A stretch of 64,000 bases of DNA, taken from NCBI RefSeq assembly GCF_026163695.1, contig NZ_JAOTID010000001.1:124001-188000 (forward strand), given 5' to 3'. The notes beneath the pieces are model-generated. The model searched no databases and was not told the DNA's origin. It saw only the letters and a list, made by a program, of their open reading frames with translations. How positions within the stretch are numbered: position 1 is the stretch's first letter; every line of letters starts with the position of its first letter. Made by a program: the position numbers and the translations under genes. Source of the stretch: Shumkonia mesophila (GTDB lineage Bacteria; Pseudomonadota; Alphaproteobacteria; Rhodospirillales; Shumkoniaceae). Positions 31,358 through 42,810 of the stretch are shown one piece after another.

Positions 31358-32706
31358 TCGACCGCCGCACCCTGCTCGCCCGCCTCGCAGCCGCGCCGTT
31401 CCTCGCCGGCCGGCCGCGCCCGGCCTCCGCCGACACCCCGCTGGCGCTGTGGACGAGCGAAATCGAACCGGCGCGGCTGCGCGTGATCGAATACATCGCG
31501 ACCGCCTACGGCGCATGGGCGGGAGTCCCACCCGTCACGGTCGTTTCCATTCCCGAAGAAAAGATCGTCGCCTCCGTCGCCGCCGCCCATCGCGCAGGCC
31601 ACTCGCCGGACCTCGTGAATACGGGCGGCGACCTTCTGCTGGCGCTTTGCGAGACCGGCTGCCTCGACAGCGACGTCGCCGCTGCCTTCATCGCCGACAT
31701 CGGCGGCTTCTTCGCCGGGCCGGTCATCGCCCTGAGGTCGTCGGCCGGTTTCCAGGCCGGCATTCCCTTTCACGGCTGGCCGCAGGTGTTGTGGTATCGC
31801 CACGACATGTTCGCCACGGCCGGACTGCCCGAGCCCGGCAACATCCCCGACCTCGTAGCAGCGGCGAAGGCCCTGCACGAGGGCCCGCGAGGCCGGATCG
31901 GCGTCGTCTGCGGCACCGACGGCGGCCTCTATACGCAACAGGTTTTCGCCCAGATGGTGCGGGCCGAGAGTGGCAGCCTGTTCGCTGCCGATGGAACCCC
32001 AACCCTGGACGATGCCTCCGTGCACCGGACCCTGGCGTCATATGCCGCCATGGCCGTCTATGGGCCGCCCGGAGTGGTGAACTGGCGGGCCCGCGACTGG
32101 TATATCCAGGGCCGCGCCGCCATGATGTTCTATTCCAGCCTCATCATGGACGATCTCGCCATCGCCGGCATCGCCCGCGATTCCCTACGTGGCGACCGCT
32201 TTGCCGGGCTGGGCGGCGCCGCATTCGACCCCGAGCTGGTTCGCCGGACGAAACTGGTGACCGCATTCGCACCGACCGGGGCTTCCTATTCGGCGATCAA
32301 CGGCCTCGGCGTGCCACGCGGTCTGGACGGCCGGCGCCGCACTGCGGTCTACGACTTCCTGCGGTTCCTTTTCCGGCCCGACAGTTACGTGGTGTGGCTC
32401 CACATGGCGCCGGGCGGCATGCTCCCCGTGCGCCGGGACATTGCCGGAACAGATGCCTTCCTGCGCGATCCCCTGGGCGTGTTCCGCCGGTTCGGCCGTG
32501 ACCAGGTAAGCCGTCTGGCCGACTCCCTGACCCATCCGGGGTCGTTCACCCAGTGGCACGGCACGACGGTACCCAACGCGGCGACAGTACACGCGGACGG
32601 GCTCGTCGGGCGCATGGTCGCCAGGGTGGTCGCGGGAGCGGCGAGCCCGGCCAACAGCGCGCGGGCCGCCCAGGCCGAGGCGGAAGCCCTTCTTCTCCGG
32701 GGCTGA
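31354..32706 (+). CDS. Extracellular solute-binding protein coupled to the cyclase
   Basis: A 450-residue family 1 type solute-binding protein, with binding-protein features such as TPLALWTSEIEPARLRVIEY, PFHGWPQVLWYRHDMFATAG and GAWYIQGRAAMMFYSS-like WYIQGRAAMMFYSSLI. The N-terminus MIDRRTLLARLAAAPFLAG has a twin-arginine pattern and a hydrophobic stretch, suggesting Tat or Sec export. Its ATG overlaps the cyclase stop by 4 nt. There is no permease or ATPase beside it, so it may present a ligand to the periplasmic domain of the cyclase rather than feed a transporter. The ligand is unknown; sugars are typical for the family. Confidence 0.85.
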   Translation: MIDRRTLLARLAAAPFLAGRPRPASADTPLALWTSEIEPARLRVIEYIATAYGAWAGVPPVTVVSIPEEKIVASVAAAHRAGHSPDLVNTGGDLLLALCETGCLDSDVAAAFIADIGGFFAGPVIALRSSAGFQAGIPFHGWPQVLWYRHDMFATAGLPEPGNIPDLVAAAKALHEGPRGRIGVVCGTDGGLYTQQVFAQMVRAESGSLFAADGTPTLDDASVHRTLASYAAMAVYGPPGVVNWRARDWYIQGRAAMMFYSSLIMDDLAIAGIARDSLRGDRFAGLGGAAFDPELVRRTKLVTAFAPTGASYSAINGLGVPRGLDGRRRTAVYDFLRFLFRPDSYVVWLHMAPGGMLPVRRDIAGTDAFLRDPLGVFRRFGRDQVSRLADSLTHPGSFTQWHGTTVPNAATVHADGLVGRMVARVVAGAASPANSARAAQAEAEALLLRG

Positions 32707-32733
32707 CGCAATGGCACCGCCCTCAAAAACAAG

Positions 32734-32756
32734 GGGGATGGCCGACGGCCATCCCC
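32734..32756. terminator. Bidirectional terminator between the binding-protein gene and aspC
   Basis: A perfect 10-bp stem, ggggatggcc / ggccatcccc, with a gac loop. On the minus strand it is followed by CTTGTTTTTG, so it terminates the aminotransferase gene best. Confidence 0.7.
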
Positions 32757-32787
32757 TCGTTCACTTTAAGAGTACTGACGATCAATC

Positions 32788-34032
<1,245 letters not shown>

Positions 34033-34172
34033 CTACGATGGGGCCTATTGCGAAGCAACGGGGAAACACCGGGATTTGGGCATCCGGACGCACGCGCGGG
34101 CGCCGGCTGGGGTGGCGCCGTTGACAGGACGCCTTCCAGGGTCCACATGGTGGGCGCGGAAGGAGCCGAACC

Positions 34173-36320
<2,148 letters not shown>

Positions 36321-36334
36321 GACGCGGAAGATTC

Positions 36335-36395
36335 ACCACAGAGGCAAAGAGACACAGCGACTGTCTTGGATTTCAAGCGCTGTGCCCTCTGTGGT
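36335..36395. repeat. Inverted repeat of the CTCTGTGG type between uvrB and nfi
   Basis: The left arm accacagagg (36335-36344) and cacagcg (36353-36359) pair with the right arm cgctgtg (36378-36384) and cctctgtggt (36386-36395). An 8-nt insertion lies in the left arm. The unit is related to the large repeat downstream of carA, but no GxxExxY gene is here. It lies between convergent genes and could form a hairpin in both transcripts. Confidence 0.65.
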
Positions 36396-36414
36396 TCCCC
36401 TTCTCTGTCCTTCC

Positions 36415-37080
36415 CTAGACGCCGCGGCCCTTGGACAGCTTATCCGCCAGTCTTGTCGGCTCGGGCAGGCGGAAGCGCGGCGCGCAGGCCAGCACCCATT
36501 CGACCGCCGCTTCCAGGCTGATCCGGTGGCCGATCGAGACGTAGAGCGGCCTCACGCCCGTTCGCGTGCGCAGGACCACACCGATCACCTCGCCGCGGTG
36601 CAGGAGCGGCGTTCGCGACCCCCGGGCCGACCCCGGCTCGTCATGCTCTCCGCACAGCCGCGACTTGGCCGCCCCGATGGTGGGAATGCCGGTGAGCAGG
36701 CCCACATGGCTGGCGATGCCGATGCGGCGCGGATGGGCCATCCCCTGTCCGTCGACCATCAGAAGGTCAGGCGACGTCTTCAGGGATTCAAGCAGTGCCA
36801 GCACGGCCGGCGCCTCGCGAAAGGTCAGCAGCCCCGGCACGTAAGGAAAGCGCGTCGGCTGTTCGAGCACGGCGGTTTCCAGCACCGCAAGGTCGGGAAA
36901 GGAGACGACCGCGACCGCCGCCCGGGTGACGTCGCCGCCTCCGGGAAAGGCGACATCGACGCCGGCGATCCGGCAGACCTTCGCCGGCTGGCCAACCGTC
37001 TCGATGAGCGGCGCCAGCCGTTTCTGGAGGGCGATGGCTTCAGCGGCCGTTGCCGGCCAGGGATGGGAAATGGCGCTCAC
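36415..37080 (-). CDS. nfi: Endonuclease V
   Basis: Repairs deaminated bases, chiefly by cleaving one nucleotide 3' of deoxyinosine. At 221 residues it is near the family's usual length (E. coli 223). The active-site residues are in place: D42 in RIAGVDVAFPG, wedge YVPGLLTFRE (80-89, E89), and D110, H116 and K139 in LMVDGQGMAHPRRIGIASH followed by GIPTIGAAKSRLCG. A GTG start at 37080 is used, as no ATG precedes the homology and the upstream frame extends spuriously through the next gene. Convergent with uvrB. Confidence 0.93.
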   Translation of the reverse strand: MSAISHPWPATAAEAIALQKRLAPLIETVGQPAKVCRIAGVDVAFPGGGDVTRAAVAVVSFPDLAVLETAVLEQPTRFPYVPGLLTFREAPAVLALLESLKTSPDLLMVDGQGMAHPRRIGIASHVGLLTGIPTIGAAKSRLCGEHDEPGSARGSRTPLLHRGEVIGVVLRTRTGVRPLYVSIGHRISLEAAVEWVLACAPRFRLPEPTRLADKLSKGRGV

Positions 37081-37206
37081 GGTGCGAGCTTGCCGGCGCC
37101 GACGGCACCCCGTCAAGCGATTGACGCCCTTCGCTCGGCGATAGGAAAACCGCGCGTCAGGCGTTAAAATGGCGGCGGCCTCAACCGGGGAGCGCACCGA
37201 GACGCC

Positions 37207-38889
37207 ATGGACGTGATCATTTCCCTGCTGCAGCAGATGAGCGTCTACCTGGTGGTGGCCTATCTGTTCAGCAAGACGCCGATCCTGAAATCGCTGTTCG
37301 CCGTGTCCATGCGGCTGCCGCCCAAGGCCACCATCTACGTCGTCTTTTCGGGCTTCTGCATCCTCGGCACCTATTTCGGGCTGGAGCTGCTGGACGCCAT
37401 CGTCAACACCCGGGCCATCGGCGCCGTGTTGGGCGGCCTGCTGGGCGGCCCGGTGATCGGCTTGCTGGTCGGTTTCACCGGCGGCCTGCACCGCTATACT
37501 CTGGGCGGCTTCACCGACCTCGCCTGCGGGCTGTCGACCACGGCGGAGGGGCTGCTGGGTGGTCTGGCGTGCCTGTACCTGCGCCGGCGCGGTCGGGTGA
37601 ACGCACTGTTCAACCCGTGGACCGCCTTCGCCGTGACGCTGGTCGCCGAAGGTGTGCAGATGGGCATCATCCTGCTGGTCGCCCAGCCGTTCGAGCGGGC
37701 CCTCGCCCTGGTCGAAGTCATTGCGGCACCGATGATCCTGGCCAATTCGGCGGGGGCGGCGCTCTTCATGAGCATGATCCGCGACCAGCGCGACATGTTC
37801 GAGAAGTACAGCCAGCTTTCCTCGGCCAAGGCGCTGCGCATCGCCGAACGGGCGGTGGGCATCACGCTCGAAGGCCTGACCCCGGCCACGGCCGAACGGA
37901 TCGCGCGCATCGTCTATGAGGAGACCGGCGTCGGCGCCGTGGCGATGACCGATCGCGAGAAGATCCTGGCCTTCGTCGGCATCGGGGCCGACCACCACAC
38001 GCCGGGTGCCCCCCTGATGTCGGAACATTCCAAGCGAGCCATCGAGACCGGCGAAGTGGTGTTCGCCGACGGCATCGAGACCAAGTACGCGTGCTCGCTG
38101 TCGGCCACCTGCAAGCTGGGTTCCTCGCTGGTCGTGCCCATCCGCTCGGACACCGAAGTGATCGGCACGATCAAGCTTTACGAGCCCAAGAAGAAGTTCT
38201 TCCTCAACATCAACCGCACCCTCGGCGAAGGCATCGCCAGCCTGCTGTCCAACCAGATCCTGGCCGGCCGTTTCGAGCAGCAGAAGAACCTGCTGGTGAA
38301 ATCCGAACTCAAGCTGATCCAGGCGCAGATCAATCCGCACTTCCTGTTCAACGCGCTCAACACGGTCGGCGCCATCATCCGTACCGATCCCGGCGAGGCC
38401 CGCGAGCTGCTGGTGCATCTGTCCAACTTCTTTCGCAAGAACCTGAAGCGCGCCAGCGATCTGGCGACCTTGAGGGAGGAGCTGGACCACGTGAATTCCT
38501 ACCTGCGCATCCAGACGGCCCGTTTCGCCGACCGCCTGAAGGTCGAGATCGACATCGACCCGGCCTTGCTGGAAATGCGGCTGCCCACGTTTACCCTGCA
38601 GCCGCTGGTCGAGAACGCCATCCAGCACGGCATTTCCGATGTCCTGGAGGAAGGGCGCATCACCATCCGCGCCCACGCCTCGGGTGGCGAGGTGATCCTG
38701 CTGGTCGAGGACAACGCCGGCGCCTATAGCGAAGCCGAGGCCACCCCCGGCGGATTGGGCATGGGCATCGTCGACAAGCGGATCAAGAACCTCTATGGCG
38801 AAAGCTTCGGGGTTAAGGTCGAATGTAAGGGCGGCGAATGGACGCGGGTGTGGATCAGGCTGCCCCGCCAGGAGTTGGCGGCGGCATGA
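37207..38889 (+). CDS. btsS: LytS/BtsS-family sensor histidine kinase
   Basis: A 560-residue membrane kinase. The N-terminal 5TM-LYT region (about 1-195) includes LGGLLGGPVIGLLVGFTGG and FTDLACGLSTTAEGLLGG. A GAF-like domain follows (about 215-355), then the His-kinase domain with the phospho-accepting His in LIQAQINPHFLFNALNTVGA and an HATPase (VENAIQHGISD, GLGMGIVDKRIKNLYG). E. coli BtsS senses extracellular pyruvate through its membrane part; the same is inferred here because the response regulator is adjacent and a CstA/BtsT-type transporter lies next to it. Its stop overlaps the regulator start by 4 nt. Confidence 0.88.
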   Translation: MDVIISLLQQMSVYLVVAYLFSKTPILKSLFAVSMRLPPKATIYVVFSGFCILGTYFGLELLDAIVNTRAIGAVLGGLLGGPVIGLLVGFTGGLHRYTLGGFTDLACGLSTTAEGLLGGLACLYLRRRGRVNALFNPWTAFAVTLVAEGVQMGIILLVAQPFERALALVEVIAAPMILANSAGAALFMSMIRDQRDMFEKYSQLSSAKALRIAERAVGITLEGLTPATAERIARIVYEETGVGAVAMTDREKILAFVGIGADHHTPGAPLMSEHSKRAIETGEVVFADGIETKYACSLSATCKLGSSLVVPIRSDTEVIGTIKLYEPKKKFFLNINRTLGEGIASLLSNQILAGRFEQQKNLLVKSELKLIQAQINPHFLFNALNTVGAIIRTDPGEARELLVHLSNFFRKNLKRASDLATLREELDHVNSYLRIQTARFADRLKVEIDIDPALLEMRLPTFTLQPLVENAIQHGISDVLEEGRITIRAHASGGEVILLVEDNAGAYSEAEATPGGLGMGIVDKRIKNLYGESFGVKVECKGGEWTRVWIRLPRQELAAA

Positions 38890-39602
38890 TCCGGGCCCTG
38901 ATCGTCGACGACGAACACCATGCCCGCGAGGAGATCGCGCTTCTGTGCGCCCAGCACGCCGACGTCGAAGTGGTCGGTTCGTGCGGCAACGCCATCGAGG
39001 CACTGCGGCTGATCAACCGCCAGAAGCCGGACCTGGTCTTTCTCGACATCCAGATGCCGCGCATCAGCGGCATCGAACTGATCGGCATGCTGGACGCCGA
39101 GACCATGCCGCGCATCGTCTTCGTCACCGCCTACGACGAGTACGCGGTCGCCGCCTTCGAGGAGAACGCCTTCGACTACCTGCTGAAGCCGCTGGAAAGC
39201 CGCCGCTTCGCCAAGACGCTGGCCCGCATCCGCAAGGCCGACGGCGGCCGGCAGTCGCTCAAGGGCCTGGAGATCCCGGAATTCACCCAGATCCCCTGCT
39301 TTACCGGCAACCGCATTCGTCTCGTCAAGCTGGCCGATGTCGAATACGTCTGCTGCGATCTTACGGGCGTGCACGTGGTGACGGCCGACGGCGAGGCCTA
39401 CACCGACATGACGCTGTCGGCACTGGAGGAAAAGACCGACCTGGTGCGCTGCCACCGCCAATGCCTGGTCCGCCTGGACATGGTCCGCGAGATCAAGCTG
39501 CTCGACAACGGATTGGGCGAGATCCTGACCCGCAGCGGCAAGACGGTGGGGGTCAGCCGCCGGCACCTGCGCGAACTGAAGGAACGTATCGGCCTGCGCT
39601 GA
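38886..39602 (+). CDS. btsR: LytTR response regulator (BtsR-like)
   Basis: A 238-residue response regulator. Receiver domain (1-115): acidic DDE in ALIVDDEHHAREEIA, phospho-acceptor Asp in LVFLDIQMPRISGIELIG, Lys in DYLLKPLESRR. LytTR DNA-binding domain (about 135-238): NRIRLVKLADVEYVCCD, CHRQCLVRLDMVREIKLL, SRRHLRELKERIGLR. Length matches E. coli BtsR (239). ATG overlaps the kinase stop. LytTR proteins bind two direct repeats about 21 bp apart; one such pair lies upstream of the neighbouring cstA-like gene. Confidence 0.9.
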   Translation: MIRALIVDDEHHAREEIALLCAQHADVEVVGSCGNAIEALRLINRQKPDLVFLDIQMPRISGIELIGMLDAETMPRIVFVTAYDEYAVAAFEENAFDYLLKPLESRRFAKTLARIRKADGGRQSLKGLEIPEFTQIPCFTGNRIRLVKLADVEYVCCDLTGVHVVTADGEAYTDMTLSALEEKTDLVRCHRQCLVRLDMVREIKLLDNGLGEILTRSGKTVGVSRRHLRELKERIGLR

Positions 39603-39626
39603 GGGCCCCTCCCCATCATCCCATGA

Positions 39627-39660
39627 AAGAGGCCCCCGGGAGCGATCCCGGGGGCCTCTT
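39627..39660. terminator. Strong hairpin terminator between btsR and the CstA gene
   Basis: A 14-bp perfect stem (39627-39640 with 39647-39660) around loop agcgat, between convergent genes. The T-tract is limited (ctctt) on both sides, but the stem is very stable. Confidence 0.7.
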
Positions 39661-39727
39661 CTGCGATGCGCCGCGCTTGGTTCAGGGCGGAACGGCGGGC
39701 GCGTGGGAGCGGTTGGCTTTTTTGCCG

Positions 39728-41155
39728 TTATTCCGCGCCCACTTCCTTGAGAGTCGGTTTGTGGAAGACGACGAAGAACGCCACCAGGGCGATCACCGCC
39801 GCGCCGATGCCGATGGCGTTGGCCCACGTGTACGGCAGGCTGAAGCCGATCTTTTCGGCGGCGATATAGGTAAACGTCACCGCCGTCATGAAGGTCGCCG
39901 GCACCGTGCAGATCCAGTGCAGCTTGCCGGCCTTGATCAGGTAGGCGGCGCCGGCCCACAGGACGATGGCGGCCAAGGTCTGGTTGGCCCAGCCGAAGTA
40001 GCGCCAGATCACGGCAAAATCGGCCTGGGAAAGGATCGCCCCGATGACGAACAGCGGCACCGCGACCATCAGCCGCTTGGCGACGGGGCCCTGCGGCAGC
40101 TTGATGTACTCGGCGACGGTCAGCCGGGCGGAACGGAACGCCGTGTCGCCCGAGGTGATCGGCAGGACGACGACGCCCAAGATGGCGAGGATCGATCCGA
40201 CGCCGCCGCCAAGCAGCGTGTTGGAAATATCCATCACCACGCCCGAGGGTGACCCCTTGGCGATGGCGGCGGCGAGTTCCGGGGCGCCGTTGTAGAACGA
40301 CAGGCCCAGCGTGCACCAGATCAGGCCGACGATGCCTTCGCCGATCATCGCCCCGTAGAACACCATGCGGCCGTGCTTCTCGGACCGGATGCAGCGCGCC
40401 ATCATCGGCGACTGCGTGGCGTGGAAGCCCGAGATGGCGCCGCAGGCGATGGTGATGAACATCAACGGCCAGATCGGCAGGTTCTTCGGATGAGTATTTG
40501 TGAGCGACAGCCCGTCCGACAGCAGGTCGTGGTGCGGCGAAATGACCAGCGCGATCGTGAGGCCGATCGACATGAAGAGGAGCAGCGCGCCGAAGAACGG
40601 ATAGAGGCGGCCGATCAGCTTGTCGATTGGCAGGATGGTAGCGCAGAAATAGTAGCCGAAGATGATGACCACCCAGGCCCACAGCGGCATGCCGGTCATT
40701 TTGGCCAGCAGCATCCCGGGGCCGGTGACGAAGACGACGCCGACCAGGACGAGCAGGATGACCGAGAAGTAGTTCATGAACTGGCGCCAGAAAGCGCCGA
40801 GCTCGTAGCCCACCACGTTGGGAATGCTCTCGCCGTTGTGGCGCATCGACAGCATGCCGGAAAAATAGTCATGCACCGCGCCGGCGAAGATGGAGCCGGC
40901 GACGATCCACAGCAATGCCGACGGGCCGTAGAGCGCGCCCAGGATCGGGCCGAACACCGGGCCGAGGCCGGCGATGTTCAGAAGCTGAATCAGGTAGATC
41001 TTCTTGGTCGACATCGGCACGTAGTCGACGCCGTCGGCCATCGCCACCGCCGGCGCCACGCGGTTCGGATCGGAGCCGAAGACGCGGTCAACGAACGACC
41101 CGTAGATGACGTACCCCAAAATCAACAAGCCGACGCAGATCAGAAACAACAACAT
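39728..41155 (-). CDS. CstA/BtsT-family pyruvate or peptide transporter
   Basis: A 475-residue inner-membrane transporter with many hydrophobic segments, of the carbon starvation protein A family. Signatures: LLNIAGLGPVFGPILGALYG, GAVHDYFSGMLSMRHNGESI, TIACGAISGFHATQSPMMAR, LPITSGDTAFRSARLTVAEY. Members are pyruvate/proton symporters (BtsT) or peptide-linked transporters (CstA). At 475 residues it is much shorter than E. coli CstA (701) and closer to the short CstA type. Start at 41155 is fixed by AAGGAGG 6 nt upstream; earlier Met is rejected. It faces the btsSR-like operon. Confidence 0.92.
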   Translation of the reverse strand: MLLFLICVGLLILGYVIYGSFVDRVFGSDPNRVAPAVAMADGVDYVPMSTKKIYLIQLLNIAGLGPVFGPILGALYGPSALLWIVAGSIFAGAVHDYFSGMLSMRHNGESIPNVVGYELGAFWRQFMNYFSVILLVLVGVVFVTGPGMLLAKMTGMPLWAWVVIIFGYYFCATILPIDKLIGRLYPFFGALLLFMSIGLTIALVISPHHDLLSDGLSLTNTHPKNLPIWPLMFITIACGAISGFHATQSPMMARCIRSEKHGRMVFYGAMIGEGIVGLIWCTLGLSFYNGAPELAAAIAKGSPSGVVMDISNTLLGGGVGSILAILGVVVLPITSGDTAFRSARLTVAEYIKLPQGPVAKRLMVAVPLFVIGAILSQADFAVIWRYFGWANQTLAAIVLWAGAAYLIKAGKLHWICTVPATFMTAVTFTYIAAEKIGFSLPYTWANAIGIGAAVIALVAFFVVFHKPTLKEVGAE

Positions 41156-41256
41156 CGGACGCCTCCTTGGCAAACCCCCTCTATGCGGGTTGACGGAACC
41201 CGTTATGCCGGCAGCCTAGTCGGCGTCTTCACTTATTAAAGGGGGCTCCGGGCTGG

Positions 41257-41283
41257 CGGTCGAAGGCGGGGCCCGAACGGTCG
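41257..41283 (-). promoter_or_regulatory. Candidate LytTR (BtsR) binding direct repeat upstream of the CstA-like gene
   Basis: On the minus strand CGACCG occurs at 41283-41278 and again at 41262-41257, exactly 21 bp apart, with partially similar flanks (ACCGTTCG and ACCGCCAG). E. coli BtsR binds ACCGCTCA repeats with the same 21-bp period. It lies about 100 bp upstream of the CstA start. Two short words could coincide by chance. Confidence 0.35.
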
Positions 41284-41367
41284 CCCTTTCTTCGCGAGCG
41301 GCTCGCAACATTCCCGCGACTCACAAAAACGCGCCGGTCCCGAAGGCCTGGTCGTCGCGCCGGCGGA

Positions 41368-41705
41368 TCAGTTCAACAACCCAGTCACGCGCGGCAGCCA
41401 GAGGGCGAGGCCGGGAAAGGCGAGGACCAGGGTTATGCCAAGCACTTGGAGCAGCACGAAGGGCACGATGCCGCGATAGAGGTGCGTCATGTCGAGCGGG
41501 GCCGGCAGGATGCCGCGCATGCAAAACAGCGTGAAGCCGAAGGGCGGCGTCAGGAACGAGGTTTGCAGGTTGACCGCCAGCAGGATGACGAACCAACTCA
41601 GGAAGACGAAGGGCCCGCCCGGGCCGACGTGGGCCGAGAAGTCGAGGCCCTGGAACAGCGGCCCGAATACGGGAAGCATGATCAGGCTGATCTCGATCCA
41701 GTCGT
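41368..41705 (-). pseudogene. Remnant of a TRAP transporter large permease (DctM), C-terminal part only
   Basis: The last ~110 residues of a TRAP large permease are intact: DDWIEISLIMLPVFGPLFQG, AVNLQTSFLTPPFGFTLFCM and LPAPLDMTHLYRGIVPFVLL. The usual protein is over 400 residues and homology begins abruptly near 41705. Upstream sequence (to the IclR gene) is unrelated, and no other TRAP genes are present. The in-frame start at 41778 adds non-homologous residues. So most of the gene has been deleted, and the fragment is unlikely to work. Confidence 0.8.
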
Positions 41706-41800
41706 CCGGCCTTTGGCCGTGGATTTTCTTGGGAATCCGCCCTGGTCCCTCTCCCCCTTCCCCGCACGCGGGTCGCATGCTCCGCGGATGCGCGTCTCCC

Positions 41801-41829
41801 TTGACAGGAAACGCCGAACGAGTATTTTA
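41801..41829 (+). promoter_or_regulatory. Promoter of the IclR-family gene
   Basis: Perfect TTGACA (41801-41806), then TATTTT (41823-41828, 16-bp spacer) or ATTTTA (41824-41829, 17-bp spacer), about 37 bp upstream of the start codon. The intervening AT-rich sequence may hold the autoregulatory operator usual for IclR genes. Confidence 0.6.
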
Positions 41830-41865
41830 AGTTGTGAAAAACTACTGTCAATCATCTCTCAAAGT

Positions 41866-42675
41866 ATGAAAAACCTGTTGGATCAAAGCCGTACCGACGG
41901 TTCCGCGACCCACCAATCGCTCGGACGCGGCCTGCGCATCCTCGAGGCGGTATCCGCGCGCGGCGGCGTCAGCAGCCTGGTCGACATCTCCCGGCGGACC
42001 GGGCTGCACCGTTCGACCACCCATCACCTTCTGCAAGCCCTCGTCGGCATGGGCTACCTGCACCAGGATCCGTCGTCGCGCGGCTACGAGCCGGCGGCCC
42101 GGCTGTTCCGCCTGACGGGGCGCACCTGGACGCCCGAGCAGCTGGGCGAGATCGCCCAGCCCTATGTCGCCGAGCTGACCCGGCGCAGCGAGGAGGGATC
42201 GAGCCTCGCCGCCTACCACGACGGCGGCATCACCATCGTCGCCAAGCGCGACCCCGACAGTCCGGTGCGGGTGGTGCAGGATCTCGGCACCCGGCGCGCC
42301 ATCCATGCCACGGCGGTGGGAAAGGCGATCTTGGCCTGGCTGCCGGCGCCGGAGCAGGCCGGCTATCTGAAGGGCGCTCCGTTCGAGCGGTTCACGCCGC
42401 GCACCCTCATCGAGCGGGCGGCGCTGGAGGCCGATATCAAGCGTATCCGCGCCACCGGCTGCGCCATCGATGACGAGGAGCACATCGAGGGCATCCGCTG
42501 CGTCGCGGCGCCGGTGTTCGGCTATTCCGGCCACGTCGTGGCCTCGCTGTGCGCGCTCGGCCCCAAAAGCCGCATGACGCGCCGCAAGCTGCGCGACCTC
42601 AGGGCTCCCCTGTTCGCCCTCGCCCACGCCCTCTCCGAGCGCCTGGGCTGGGAGCCCGGCGAGGGAGTCGACTGA
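41866..42675 (+). CDS. IclR family transcriptional regulator
   Basis: A 269-residue IclR protein. Winged helix-turn-helix (about 18-75): LGRGLRILEAVSARGGVSSL, DISRRTGLHRSTTHHLLQAL. The effector-binding GAF-like domain (about 90-262) has IHATAVGKAILAWLP, CAIDDEEHIEGIRCVAAPVF and VASLCALGPKSRM. Usually controls catabolism of an aromatic or organic acid. Divergent from the TRAP permease remnant, so it may be the orphaned regulator of a lost uptake locus. Start ATG 41866 is the family-consistent choice; no strong ribosome site was seen. Confidence 0.92.
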   Translation: MKNLLDQSRTDGSATHQSLGRGLRILEAVSARGGVSSLVDISRRTGLHRSTTHHLLQALVGMGYLHQDPSSRGYEPAARLFRLTGRTWTPEQLGEIAQPYVAELTRRSEEGSSLAAYHDGGITIVAKRDPDSPVRVVQDLGTRRAIHATAVGKAILAWLPAPEQAGYLKGAPFERFTPRTLIERAALEADIKRIRATGCAIDDEEHIEGIRCVAAPVFGYSGHVVASLCALGPKSRMTRRKLRDLRAPLFALAHALSERLGWEPGEGVD

Positions 42676-42810
42676 TCCCGGCTGGGAGCCGGAAACATTC
42701 TGTTACCATTTTCCGGGTCCCCCGACACACGCGACCGCTTACAATGGCCCCAGCGCCGTCAACGGCGATGCCGAACCGTTTCCAACGGCAAGAGCAAGGG
42801 GAGGAAGCCC

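Noticed and set aside
41706-41778. Treating the TRAP fragment as a complete short protein from 41778
   Set aside because: The first ~24 residues are unrelated to TRAP permeases, and the fragment begins mid-domain, so it is better read as a remnant.
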